Assembly: GCF_001953985.1 (NCBI RefSeq)
Contig: NZ_MBEI01000031.1
Location: 186,001-250,000 of the forward strand
DNA: 64,000 nt
Direction: 5' to 3'
Source: Mycobacterium colombiense
GTDB lineage: Bacteria > Actinomycetota > Actinomycetes > Mycobacteriales > Mycobacteriaceae
Made by a program: the position numbers and the translations under genes. Below, piece after piece: positions 8,891 to 17,292 of the stretch (positions within the stretch are counted from its first letter, which is position 1; each line of letters begins with the position of its first letter). Under the pieces are notes generated by a model. It was not told the origin of the DNA. It saw only the letters and a program-made list of their open reading frames with translations, and ran no database searches.

Positions 8891-9016
8891 ATGCCCCGAC
8901 GGAGGGAGCGCGCGGTGAGACCTGGTCAAGGGCCGGAAGAACACTTGCATCTGGGCGGTGACATGGGCGCAAGCTTGCGGCCCCGCCCACAACGGCGCGG
9001 CCGGTGTCAACCATGA
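8891..9016 (+). CDS. Possible 41-aa leader ORF coupled to DUF6480 gene
   Basis: ATG 8891 opens a 41-codon frame of Arg-, Gly- and Pro-rich sequence. Its TGA (9014-9016) overlaps the ATG (9013) of the DUF6480 gene as ATGA. The ATG coincides with the start expected from the SigF-like promoter, so it would be leaderless. The peptide has no recognisable domain. It could be a genuine small protein, a leader peptide driving coupling, or chance in GC-rich DNA. Confidence 0.3.
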   Translation: MPRRRERAVRPGQGPEEHLHLGGDMGASLRPRPQRRGRCQP

Positions 9017-9261
9017 CCGCGCAACCTCCAGACCCTGACCCGACGCAAATACCGGGGCTGGAGCCAGGAGGAGGTGCCGCACCGGGCACCACTCCCCCGG
9101 CCGCGCCCCAAACCTCCGGGGTGTCCGAGCCGCAACCGCCGAACACCCGGCGATTCACGCCCAGCTCCGTGCTCACCGTGGTCGCCGTCTCCATCTTCGT
9201 CATCGCGTTCATCGCGGTGGCGGTGCTGATGGTGATGAAGATCGTTGCGGCGACCGGTTAG
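9013..9261 (+). CDS. DUF6480-like small membrane protein
   Basis: 82 residues beginning MTAQPPDPDP. The Pro/Gly-rich N-terminal half contains the phrase PGLEPGGG followed by PPAAPQ, which I recognise from the actinobacterial DUF6480 family. One C-terminal transmembrane helix (SVLTVVAVSIFVIAFIAVAV) follows. ATG 9013 is preferred over GTG 9004 because it overlaps the stop of a short upstream frame. It is tightly followed by the DUF3072 gene. No function is known; it looks like a small membrane-anchored stress protein. Confidence 0.65.
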   Translation: MTAQPPDPDPTQIPGLEPGGGAAPGTTPPAAPQTSGVSEPQPPNTRRFTPSSVLTVVAVSIFVIAFIAVAVLMVMKIVAATG

Positions 9262-9262
9262 C

Positions 9263-9544
9263 ATGCCGAAACCATCCACGACACTTCCTGATTACGTCGG
9301 CTTCCTAGCGGGCATAGCCAGATGCATGATCGACGATGCCGCGCGGGCGCCACAGGAGAATCCGGAAAAGGACCGGTCGCAGTGGGTGACCGGCGACGAA
9401 CCCATGACCGGGCCGCAGCGCAGCTACCTGAACACGCTGGCGCAAGAAGCGGGCGAAGAGATCCCGGACAACCTCACCAAGGCCCAGGCCTCCAGCCTGA
9501 TCGACGAGCTCCAACAGCGAACCGGGCGCGGCGGCGGGTCATGA
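9263..9544 (+). CDS. DUF3072 family small protein
   Basis: 93 residues if started at ATG 9263; ATG 9326 would give a 72-residue protein closer to the usual family length. The core, WVTGDEPMTGPQRSYLNTL then EAGEEIPDNLTKAQASSLID, matches DUF3072, a short helical domain with a conserved MTGxQ...YL motif. The gene starts 1 nt after the upstream stop and its own stop overlaps the next ATG, giving a compact operon. Function unknown. Confidence 0.7.
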   Translation: MPKPSTTLPDYVGFLAGIARCMIDDAARAPQENPEKDRSQWVTGDEPMTGPQRSYLNTLAQEAGEEIPDNLTKAQASSLIDELQQRTGRGGGS

Positions 9545-9792
9545 CCATCGGGGCCGAGGACGTGCGACGGCTACTCGCCAGCCCGGACGCGGACGCGACG
9601 CTGGTGGTGATCGAGGGGCGCGCCGCGGTCGTCGCGCCGGCTGATCTGGACTCGACCGAGTACCGAGGGGCCCTACAGGTTGCGACGCGCCAGGAATTGG
9701 TGCAGCGAGTCGGACACGAGGAGCTATCGGACCGCGAGGTAGCCGAGCAGGCCGAGGAACTCGACACGGCGCTGCGCAACTTGGGCGGCTGA
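9541..9792 (+). CDS. Small hypothetical protein, third gene of the small-gene operon
   Basis: 83 residues, acidic, with predicted beta-strands (TLVVIEGRAAVVAPA) and helices (DREVAEQAEELDTALRNLG). ATG 9541 overlaps the previous TGA (ATGA), so it is translationally coupled. No domain was recognised. The 25-residue N-terminal part and the charged helical end give no catalytic hint. Confidence 0.6.
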   Translation: MTIGAEDVRRLLASPDADATLVVIEGRAAVVAPADLDSTEYRGALQVATRQELVQRVGHEELSDREVAEQAEELDTALRNLGG

Positions 9793-9810
9793 CGCGTTGC
9801 TGCGGAGCCG

Positions 9811-10653
9811 CTATGGCCCGATGGTGACTGGGTCACCGACGCGGACAACGCCCTGGGACACCACCGCGAGGTAGGCCCCCGCGCATGGTTGCGCGCCGTG
9901 ACCGCCTGTGTTCAAACGGTTTTCGGCCGCGGGGATGCGAAGCGCCTGCGGAGCTCGCGGCAACGGCCCGTGTTCGAGGGTGGGGACGACGCAGCGCGAC
10001 GTGGCCGTCAGGACGCGCAGCCGCGCCTCCCCGACCGCGATTTCGCTGCCCACCCAGTCGTTTTCGGCGTACGGCGGATAGTCGGGCGGCGTCGCGATCA
10101 CCAGATTCGGGCGGTAGCGCAGCGCTTCCACGCCGATGTGTTCGAGGGTGGCCGTCGTGATCGCATGCAACGGGGCTTCGTCGGTGAACGACTCGCCCGG
10201 CGTGGCCGCGGCGATCCGCAGGATGCGGCCGTCGACCTCGGCGTCGAGGCCGAGTTCCAGCAATTGCTCCGGATCGGGGCGCACCAGTGTCGCGCCGTCG
10301 GGGCGTTGGGTCACCAGCCGGATCCGCCGGCCGGTCAGCCGCGAGATCAGCTCGTCGACGCCCGGATCGTCGGCGGCCACGTCGGTCCCGTCGGGCAGGC
10401 TGATGCGCACGCCCTGGGAGTCGGCGTGTGCGGTGCACGTCAACAGATCACGCCACAGCCGCGGATTCTTGGCGCTGGCCACGTGCCCGGTCTCATCATC
10501 GAGCAGCGCCAGCCGCCGGTCACCCTCGGCGCCGCGCTCGTCGACCAGCAGGCGATCGAGGGCCTCGCCGAGCATCGACTTCACCGGATAGCGAAGCAAC
10601 GCCTGCACCCGCATCCCTGCGGCATCGGAGGCCTGGGTGGTCGAGTTGTCCAT
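9811..10653 (-). CDS. MOSC domain-containing protein (MOSC_N + MOSC)
   Basis: 280 residues. The N-terminal MOSC_N beta-barrel begins VQALLRYPVKSMLGE, followed by DERGAEGDRRLAL. The MOSC domain occupies about residues 130-275 and includes the cysteine segment TSRCVVPTLEHG and the C-terminal GAYLAVVSQGVVRVGDPV. MOSC proteins bind molybdenum cofactor or transfer sulphur and include mARC-type N-hydroxylated-compound reductases. ATG 10653 has GAAGG 6 nt upstream; the GTG at 10656 is adjacent. No molybdenum cofactor genes neighbour it. Confidence 0.87.
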   Translation of the reverse strand: MDNSTTQASDAAGMRVQALLRYPVKSMLGEALDRLLVDERGAEGDRRLALLDDETGHVASAKNPRLWRDLLTCTAHADSQGVRISLPDGTDVAADDPGVDELISRLTGRRIRLVTQRPDGATLVRPDPEQLLELGLDAEVDGRILRIAAATPGESFTDEAPLHAITTATLEHIGVEALRYRPNLVIATPPDYPPYAENDWVGSEIAVGEARLRVLTATSRCVVPTLEHGPLPRAPQALRIPAAENRLNTGGHGAQPCAGAYLAVVSQGVVRVGDPVTIGP

Positions 10654-10715
10654 CACGCGCCTTCACTGAAGTTCCACTGCTCACTGTGCCCGAAATGGCC
10701 TGGCACCACCAGGGA

Positions 10716-11486
10716 TCAGCCGGGCGCCGCGGTCACCACGATCGACTGATCACTGGTCTGCCAGGCCGTCATGAACGTGCCGAAGCTGACCTGTTCGTCG
10801 GCGTGGTCGATGCCGGGGTCGTTGAGGTGCACGATCTCTTTGGCGGTGTCGATGCCCGTGACGACCAGGAAATGGTCACCCTTGGTGCGCTGGTCGTCGG
10901 CGTTCAAGATGACCGAGGAGTTGACGAAGGCGATGATCTTGCGGTCCTTGGCCAGGTATTGCTCGAGGAGCGGCAGTCCGTTCTGATCCCGGTCGGAGGT
11001 GGAGGTCATCTCGGACTTGATCCCGAAGTGGTCGAGCAGGATCACCAGGTCGGACATCGAGATGCCGGCGTCCGGGCCGGAGTGGCTCGGGTCGTTGCGC
11101 GGTGCGTAGATAGGTCCGGGATTGGCGCCCGACGGCGTCGACTCCGCCAGGTCCAGCATCTGCCGTTCGGTGGGTGCGTGGCCGGTGACCTCGCCCACCA
11201 CGTCGGCGATCGAGACGAGTCCGCAGTTGTCCTCCAGCGATTGCGCCACCCAGTACTTCGCCGCGGCGGCGGGGTTGCCGTACATGCCGGGGGCGGTGGT
11301 TGCCGGTCCGGTTCCTGGCGCGGACGATGAATTAGTCTGTGCCGCAACGACTGTGGTCAACGAGGTGGTGGCGGCCGTGGTCGCCGGCGGGGCGCCGCCG
11401 CACCCCGAGACGAGCGCCGCGGTCAAACCGATGCATGCGCCGATCACCGCGGCGCGGGCCGCGGGGGCGCTCGGAAATGTGAGCAT
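10716..11486 (-). CDS. C39-peptidase-like exported lipoprotein
   Basis: 256 residues from ATG 11486. A hydrophobic signal ends in the lipobox LVSGC (Cys29), predicting a lipid anchor. A Ser/Thr/Ala-rich linker of about 40 residues precedes a C39_2-type papain-like domain with Cys88 in DNCGLVS, His205 in KGDHFLVVTG and Asp223 in LNDPG, the expected Cys-His-Asp order. The domain could be a cell-surface cysteine protease or a peptide- or cofactor-handling relative. The gene stands alone between the MOSC and PPE genes. Confidence 0.8.
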   Translation of the reverse strand: MLTFPSAPAARAAVIGACIGLTAALVSGCGGAPPATTAATTSLTTVVAAQTNSSSAPGTGPATTAPGMYGNPAAAAKYWVAQSLEDNCGLVSIADVVGEVTGHAPTERQMLDLAESTPSGANPGPIYAPRNDPSHSGPDAGISMSDLVILLDHFGIKSEMTSTSDRDQNGLPLLEQYLAKDRKIIAFVNSSVILNADDQRTKGDHFLVVTGIDTAKEIVHLNDPGIDHADEQVSFGTFMTAWQTSDQSIVVTAAPG

Positions 11487-11621
11487 GAGCGAGACAGGTC
11501 CCGTCGACGGTCGAATGGCCAGCAAACGGTAGCACCCGCAGCGCACCACTAGTGCCGAATAACCCGTCAACCTTTGTGCTCGCCCGGGTTGACCGACGAA
11601 CGCACAGCGCCGGGCCCCGGA

Positions 11622-13004
11622 TCAGCTTGGCAGCAGGCGCTTTTTCTGCTCTTCGAATTCCTGCTGAGTCAAAATTCCCGCGTCGCGCAGCGAAGCCAGT
11701 TCGCGCAGCTCGGCGGCGATGCTCGTGATCGGGCCGCCCGCGGCAACCTGCGGCGGTGTCGTCGACTCGGTCTTCGGCTCCTTCGGCGCCTCGCGCGTCG
11801 CCTTCTCGATCTCGCCGGCTCGGGCCCGCTCGCGGCCCAGCGCCCCGCCGGTACCGGCCATCGCGCGCCCGGCCATGCTGGCCACGGCCATCTCGCCGAA
11901 CAAACTCCCGGTGCCGGCGGGCGCGGCCGCGGCGGCGGCTTCCGCGGCGGCACCGGCGCTGGTGGCCGGAAGGACCAAGGCGGCCGGACGAATCGCCGGG
12001 GCGGCCGCAGCCCAGCCCGGAGGCACCGACAAACCGCCGACCGTGTTGGCCTGACCCAGCCCCGCCGACGCCAACGTTCCGAATCCGCCGGCCGGGTTCG
12101 TGATGACCGGGAATGGCGAGGGCGGCACGGCGCCCGTTCCGGGCCAGGACTGCACCCCGGCCCAGCCGCTGATGATGTCGTCGGTGTGGAAACCGGTCAG
12201 TGCGCCGGCGATGTCGAAGGGCAGGGCGATCGTGGCCGCGGGTGCGTCGACGCCGAGGCCGGCGACGGCGGCCGGCGCGTCAAGGAAAACCGTGATGAGA
12301 TCGGCCTCGAGATTCAGCAGGTCCGTCGCCGAGGTCGGCGTCAATGCGGCCGGGCTGACCGCGGCGCTGTTCAGCAAGTTGGGGACCGCGGAGAACGATT
12401 GCTGGGTCACCGCATTGCGTGCGGTCCCCGCGGCGGTGCCGGTGGCCTGGGCCACCGCTTCGGACTGGCCGGCGCCGGAATTGCTGGTCGGGTCGGGTTG
12501 GGCGAACGGTGTCAACCGCGTCGCCGAGGCCGTCGTACCCGCGTAGCCGAACATGGCCGCAGTGTCTCGCGCCCACATCTCGCCGTACTCCGCCTCGGTC
12601 GCGGCGATCGCGGCCGTGTTCTGGCCCAGGATGTTGGTCGCGACGAGCGCCGCCAGCTGGGTGCGGTTGGCCGTGACCACCGGGGGCGGCACCGTCTCGG
12701 CGAACGCCGTCTCGTACGCGAAGGCCGCCACCCTGGCCTGGTTGGCGGTTTCTTCGGCCTGGGCACCCGTGGTCCTCATCCACTCCAGATAGGGGGTGAT
12801 CGCTGCGACCATGGACGCCGACGACGGGCCGACCCATGGGCCGGAGGTCAGGGCCGTGATCTCGGCTTGATAGGAGTTCGCGGTCGTTTGGAGTGCGGCG
12901 GCCAATTCATCCCAGGCCATCGCGGCGGCCAGCATCGGCCCCGACCCCGGACCTGCGTACATGCGCGCGGAGTTAACCTCCGGCGGCAGTACTGCGAAGT
13001 CCAT
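11622..13004 (-). CDS. PPE family protein (SVP subgroup) with C-terminal SHOCT segment
   Basis: 460 residues. The PPE domain is residues 1-175, starting MDFAVLPPEVNS, and contains the WxG turn PWVGPS. The subgroup motif GLSVPPGW is at residues 324-331. A Lys/Glu/Pro-rich linker (about 390-425) follows, and then residues 426-458 (ITSIAAELRELASLRDAGIL onward, ending FEEQKKRLL) match the SHOCT pattern: helix, L-x-x-L-x-x-G-x-L/I-T/S-x-x-E-F, helix. PPE proteins are substrates of ESX secretion systems. GGAGGAG precedes the ATG. No PE partner or esx gene is adjacent. A PPE protein ending in SHOCT is unusual. Confidence 0.92.
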   Translation of the reverse strand: MDFAVLPPEVNSARMYAGPGSGPMLAAAMAWDELAAALQTTANSYQAEITALTSGPWVGPSSASMVAAITPYLEWMRTTGAQAEETANQARVAAFAYETAFAETVPPPVVTANRTQLAALVATNILGQNTAAIAATEAEYGEMWARDTAAMFGYAGTTASATRLTPFAQPDPTSNSGAGQSEAVAQATGTAAGTARNAVTQQSFSAVPNLLNSAAVSPAALTPTSATDLLNLEADLITVFLDAPAAVAGLGVDAPAATIALPFDIAGALTGFHTDDIISGWAGVQSWPGTGAVPPSPFPVITNPAGGFGTLASAGLGQANTVGGLSVPPGWAAAAPAIRPAALVLPATSAGAAAEAAAAAAPAGTGSLFGEMAVASMAGRAMAGTGGALGRERARAGEIEKATREAPKEPKTESTTPPQVAAGGPITSIAAELRELASLRDAGILTQQEFEEQKKRLLPS

Positions 13005-13459
13005 GTCGTTCTCCTCCGATCGCTTACGTCAGCCGCGAGGGCATCGACGGACGCGATGCGCGTCGTATGGGGATAGCCAACCCAGCAGCAAACAAATCGC
13101 ATTCCCTCCCGTGCTGCCAGTGCCGCGAACGAAGACAACCGTCCCCAGTGCTAGCGGACCGGCCTCACACGTTCGCAGGTGCCCCCACGTCAACGAATAC
13201 AGCGAAATTGTTGCCGAGGGTTAACGATAGGTTACCTGCACATGACGGCCGAAACTCACAAGGGTTAGGCGCGTATTGCGCAAATCACTCTCAGCCGGCT
13301 CTCAACGAGAGCGGACCGGTCCCGCCCAGTGTCCGAAGGACCGGTTGGTGTTCTAGGACTCCGCAAAAGTCCTGTTCAGAGGGGCGGGGCCGCGCCCAGC
13401 GGGTCTGAAGGCGCCCGCTCTGCTTGGATTTGTGGCGTCCCCGCGAGTGAGGTTTGTTG
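13005..13459. other. Intergenic region between divergent PPE and glycosyltransferase genes
   Basis: 455 bp without a convincing gene. It holds the PPE ribosome-binding site next to 13004 and the GAGG of the glycosyltransferase at its right end. A weak hairpin AGGACT / AGTCCT (13355-13373) is visible. The only open frames are short and lack start signals. Both promoters must lie here but no box is clear enough to call. Confidence 0.5.
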
Positions 13460-14626
13460 ATGAAAATTGTGCTGGCCGCCTACGGCAGCCGTGGCGACGT
13501 CGAGCCCTGCGTAGCCGTCGCACGGGAGTTGCACGGCCGAGGGCACGACGTGGTGATCGCGGTGCCGCCAGACAAGCTCGACATGGCCGAGTCGGCGGGG
13601 CTTGCCGCGGTCGCGTACGGGCCCGACAGCCGCGAGCAGATCAACATGGCGACCAATTTCGTCCGCAACGTCGGGAATCCGATCACCGCATTGCCGCAAC
13701 TCATCGAGCGCGTCACGACGGTGTGGACCGGCAAGAGCGAGACGCTGACCTCGGTGGCGGCCGGTGCCGACCTCCTGGTGGCCGGCATGAACGAGCAGCG
13801 GCTGGCCGCCAACGTCGGGGAGCGTTTCGGCATACCGCTGGCGGCGCTGCACTTCTTTCCTGCCGAGACCTTGGAACTCGGCCGGCTGCAGTCAGAGGTC
13901 ACCGGCGCGGCCGAAGCGGCACAGCGTCGAGCGCTCGGTCTGCCCGACAATCCGTCGACGCGGCCGGCGCTCGAGATTCAGACCTACGACGAGCTGTGGG
14001 CGCCCGAACTGGCAAAGCGATGGGCCGGGCCGGAATACCGACGCCCCTTCGTCGGTGCGCTGACCCTCGGGCTGCCGGCCGACGCGGACGACGAGGTGTT
14101 GTCCTGGATCGCCGGCGGGACGCCGCCAATCTACTTCGGATTCGGCAGCACGCCGGTCACCTCCCCCGCCGAGACGGTCGCGGTGATCAGCGCGGCCTGC
14201 ACGCAAATCGGCGAGCGGGCGTTGATTTGCAGTGGCCCAAACGATTTCACTCATATCCCGCCCGCCGACCACATGAAGATCGTGGAGGCGGTGAATCACG
14301 CCACCGTCTTTCCGGCGTGCCGAGCGATCGTGCACCACGGCGGCGCCGGCACCACCGCCGCGGGCATGCGGGCGGGCGTGCCCATGCTGATTCTCTGGCT
14401 CTGGCTCGATCAGCCGATCTGGGCCGACGCGGTCGGTAGGTTGGAAGTCGGCGTGGGGCGGGCGTTCTCGGCCTCCACCTTGGACTCGCTGGTCGCCGAC
14501 CTGCGCTCGGTGCGGTCGGCGCACTACCTCAGCCGTGCCAGGGAGGTGGCCACCCAGATGACCACGCCCGACCAAAGCGTCGCCGCGGCGGCCGACCTTC
14601 TCGAAGGCGCCGCCCGCCGGGCGTAG
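13460..14626 (+). CDS. Glycosyltransferase, GT1/UGT-like (MGT family)
   Basis: 388 residues of the GT-B fold related to the rhamnosyl- and glucosyltransferases of mycobacterial glycopeptidolipid synthesis. The N-terminus KIVLAAYGSRGDVEPCVAVA is the classical acceptor-domain start. The C-terminal nucleotide-sugar signature is HHGGAGTTAAGMRAGVP. GAGG lies 7 nt upstream of ATG 13460. It is followed 60 bp later by a SAM methyltransferase on the same strand, as expected for a lipid or secondary-metabolite decoration pair. Donor and acceptor cannot be predicted. Confidence 0.87.
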   Translation: MKIVLAAYGSRGDVEPCVAVARELHGRGHDVVIAVPPDKLDMAESAGLAAVAYGPDSREQINMATNFVRNVGNPITALPQLIERVTTVWTGKSETLTSVAAGADLLVAGMNEQRLAANVGERFGIPLAALHFFPAETLELGRLQSEVTGAAEAAQRRALGLPDNPSTRPALEIQTYDELWAPELAKRWAGPEYRRPFVGALTLGLPADADDEVLSWIAGGTPPIYFGFGSTPVTSPAETVAVISAACTQIGERALICSGPNDFTHIPPADHMKIVEAVNHATVFPACRAIVHHGGAGTTAAGMRAGVPMLILWLWLDQPIWADAVGRLEVGVGRAFSASTLDSLVADLRSVRSAHYLSRAREVATQMTTPDQSVAAAADLLEGAARRA

Positions 14627-14686
14627 CCGCGCCGCCCGTTCCGTCCAGCGGTGGTGCAAAGCCCCCCGGTCGTGTAAAAGGTTCTG

Positions 14687-15730
14687 GTGCAGGATCCGCC
14701 GAAAAGGTCGTTCGACCCGTCGATGCTGCGCGAGGCGATGATCAGGCGGCTGTATCGGCGATTGTCGGCCGAGGGCCACATCCGGGTGCCTGCGGTGCCG
14801 GGCCTGATCGACGAGTACGTCCAGTTGTGCAACAACGTCTGCGCCACCCTGGGTGTCTGGTGTCCTCCCGAACAGTCCGCACAGTTGCGGGCCGCGCTGG
14901 TGGCCGAGTTGGCGAAGGCCTTCAAGGCCTCCCCCCGTTCCGAGGTCCTGATCTCGTATCAGGCTCCGTTCGGCACCGGGGTGAATTTCCGGGTCCAAGC
15001 CGATTGGCGCACGGTCGAGGCCGACTACGACCAGTGGATGGCGATCCGCCCGCCGCCGCTGTTCGGGACCGAGCCCGACGCGCGCGTGCTCGCGCTGGCG
15101 GCGGAGGCGGCCGATCCTTCGGTCTATCGGGTGCTGGACGTCGGCGCCGGAACCGGACGCAACGCGCTGGCCCTGGCCCGGCGCGGGCACCCGGTCGACG
15201 CGGTCGAGATGACCGCGAAGTTCGCGGAGGTGATTGTCGCCGAAGCCGCCGGCGAATCGTTGGGCGTGAACGTCATTCAAAGCGACGTGTTCACGGCGAT
15301 GGAGGGCGTACGCGATCGGTATCAGCTGATGGTGGTCTCGGAGGTGGTCTCGGACTTCCGCACGCCGCACGAGTTGCGCGGCATGTTCGAACTCGCCACC
15401 GATTGCCTGGCCCAGGGTGGCCGCTTGGTTTTCAACACCTTCCTGGCCCGCGACGGCTACGTTCCCGACGACGTCGCGGTGCAACTCAGTCAGCAGTGCA
15501 ACAGCATGATCTTCACCCGCGATGAGGTGACCGCCGCGGCGGCCGGCCTGCCGCTCGAGCCGATCGCCGACGACTCCGCCTACGAATACGAGAAGGCCGG
15601 GTTGCCGTCGGACGCCTGGCCGCCGACGGGCTGGTTCGAGGGATGGGCCGGCGGCCTCGATGTGTTCGACGTCCAGCGCGACGATTCCCCAATCGAGTTG
15701 CGCTGGCTGGTGTTTCAGAAGGCGGGCTGA
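14687..15730 (+). CDS. Class I SAM-dependent methyltransferase with N-terminal extension
   Basis: 347 residues. About 140 N-terminal residues form an extra helical/beta region (RSFDPSMLREAMIRRLYRRL and on). The Rossmann methyltransferase domain has motif I VLDVGAGTGRNALALA, the acidic motif VDAVEM, and QLMVVSEVVSDF as motif IV. The GTG start has AAAAGG close upstream. It is on the same strand as and close to the preceding glycosyltransferase, so both may act on one acceptor. The target (small molecule, lipid or protein) is unknown. Confidence 0.82.
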   Translation: MQDPPKRSFDPSMLREAMIRRLYRRLSAEGHIRVPAVPGLIDEYVQLCNNVCATLGVWCPPEQSAQLRAALVAELAKAFKASPRSEVLISYQAPFGTGVNFRVQADWRTVEADYDQWMAIRPPPLFGTEPDARVLALAAEAADPSVYRVLDVGAGTGRNALALARRGHPVDAVEMTAKFAEVIVAEAAGESLGVNVIQSDVFTAMEGVRDRYQLMVVSEVVSDFRTPHELRGMFELATDCLAQGGRLVFNTFLARDGYVPDDVAVQLSQQCNSMIFTRDEVTAAAAGLPLEPIADDSAYEYEKAGLPSDAWPPTGWFEGWAGGLDVFDVQRDDSPIELRWLVFQKAG

Positions 15731-15739
15731 CCGCGGCGG

Positions 15740-17230
15740 CTAGGCGGTCAGATCGCGGGTCGCCGGGCCCTCGAGCAAGGTGCCGTCGGGTGCGAACCGC
15801 GAGCCGTGCAGCGGACACTCCCACGCGTTGTCGGCGTCGTTCCAGTTCACGATGCCACCCAGGTGCGGGCACACCGGCGAGACGCGGTGCTCGGTGCCGT
15901 CGACCCGGCAGCGGGCCTCCAGGTGCCAGGGCGGGCCGCTCACCACGCCGCCTTCGCCGTCGGCGGGGCTGCGGCGGTGAGTCCGTATCGCCGGGGTGAT
16001 CCAACCCTTCGTCAGGTTGAAGCCGACCTCGAGGTTGGCTTGCAGGGCCGTCGCCAGACCCGTCAGCTCGTGCGGACTCCAGCTGGCGAACGCGCGGGCC
16101 CAGTCCATCCGCCCGCCCAGGATGCGGCTGGACAGCGCCAACGCCGCGGCCGGACCGTTGGTCATCCCCCACTTGTTGAAACCCGTTGCGACGAAGATGC
16201 TTTCGGTGTTCGGCAGGATGGGGCCCACGTACGGCAGATGGTCGACGGGGGTGTAGTCCTGCGCCGACCAGAAGTGGGTCTGCACCGCACCCGGATAGTG
16301 CTTGCGCGTCCACGTCGACAGCTCGTCCAGCGCCTCGGACGGACTCTTCTCACGACCCACCGTGTGCCCGGCCCCGCCGACGATCAGCCGCTCCCCGTCG
16401 GCGACCGGCGCGTAGCGCACCGACCGTGTCGGCGAGTCGGTGGAGATCATCATCGGCCGGGTGATGTTGCCCGGAACCTTGAAGGCCAGGCAGTAGGACC
16501 GGCTCGGCTTCACCCGCGCGAAGTATCCGCCGCGATCCAGGATCGGGATCCCGGTGGCGAGCACCAGTTGGGCCGCCTGAAGTTCGACGTCCCGCTGTGC
16601 GGCGTCGTTGACATGCACGCGCACCCTTTTGCCGCGCCACGACACTCGCCGCACCCGGGTGTGCTCGACCAGCCGTCCACCGCGATTCAGCAGCTCGACG
16701 GCCAGCGAGTCGAGGAAGGACATCGGATCGAACTGCGCCTGATCGGCCAGCCGCACGCCGCCGTGATAGGCAAACGGCACCTCGGCATCGTCCTCCCACA
16801 CCGCCGGCAGGCCGACCGCCTGACACGCCGCGAGCTCGGCGCGCGCCGACGGGACGCCCCGCACGGACTGGGCGTAGGTGTAGGCATCCTCGCGCTGCAC
16901 CGCCACGCCCTGCGCCTCGCAGTGACCGAGCACCCACTCCTGGCCTTCGCGATTGCCGTCGACGTATGCGCGTGCGACATCCCGGCCGTGCCGTGGCAGC
17001 ACCTTGGAAAGCTGACTGCCCTGCAGCAGGCTGATTTTCGCGGTGGTGTTTCCGGTCGCGCACGCGCCGACCGTGCGCGCCTCCAACACCAGCACATCCT
17101 TGCCCGCGCGGGCCAGCAGCACCGCCGTCATCAGGCCGGTGATGCCGGCGCCCACGACGATGACGTCGGCGGACGCGGATCCCTGATCAAGCCGGCTTGG
17201 GGCCCAAGGCTGTTCGGAGCGTTCGGTCAT
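15740..17230 (-). CDS. FAD-dependent oxidoreductase fused to Rieske [2Fe-2S] domain
   Basis: 496 residues from ATG 17230. The N-terminal DAO-type FAD domain has the dinucleotide motif VIVVGAGITGLM near residue 25 and a late FAD-binding segment FVATGFNKWGMTNGPA. The C-terminal 90 residues are a Rieske domain with both ligand pairs: Cys-His in VCPHLGG and Cys-His in ECPLHGS. The architecture matches YhfW-like proteins, in which an amine- or hydroxy-acid-oxidase-like domain is joined to a Rieske centre. Substrate and electron partner are unknown. The upstream coiled-coil gene ends 62 bp away on the same strand. Confidence 0.88.
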   Translation of the reverse strand: MTERSEQPWAPSRLDQGSASADVIVVGAGITGLMTAVLLARAGKDVLVLEARTVGACATGNTTAKISLLQGSQLSKVLPRHGRDVARAYVDGNREGQEWVLGHCEAQGVAVQREDAYTYAQSVRGVPSARAELAACQAVGLPAVWEDDAEVPFAYHGGVRLADQAQFDPMSFLDSLAVELLNRGGRLVEHTRVRRVSWRGKRVRVHVNDAAQRDVELQAAQLVLATGIPILDRGGYFARVKPSRSYCLAFKVPGNITRPMMISTDSPTRSVRYAPVADGERLIVGGAGHTVGREKSPSEALDELSTWTRKHYPGAVQTHFWSAQDYTPVDHLPYVGPILPNTESIFVATGFNKWGMTNGPAAALALSSRILGGRMDWARAFASWSPHELTGLATALQANLEVGFNLTKGWITPAIRTHRRSPADGEGGVVSGPPWHLEARCRVDGTEHRVSPVCPHLGGIVNWNDADNAWECPLHGSRFAPDGTLLEGPATRDLTA

Positions 17231-17292
17231 CCACAAAGAAGTCACGGCTGAGCTGATACCCCGGACCGACCCGGGGAAACGCCGCGACCAGC

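Noticed and set aside
11574..13076. 500-codon plus-strand frame over the PPE gene
   Set aside because: Low-complexity Arg/Gly sequence with no domain. The minus strand encodes a clear PPE protein with its own ribosome-binding site.
13892..15484. 530-codon minus-strand frame
   Set aside because: Antisense to the glycosyltransferase and methyltransferase genes, both with intact motifs. No start signal or domain.
15806..17251. 481-codon plus-strand frame
   Set aside because: Antisense to the FAD/Rieske gene. Rich in Arg, His and Gln without any recognisable feature.
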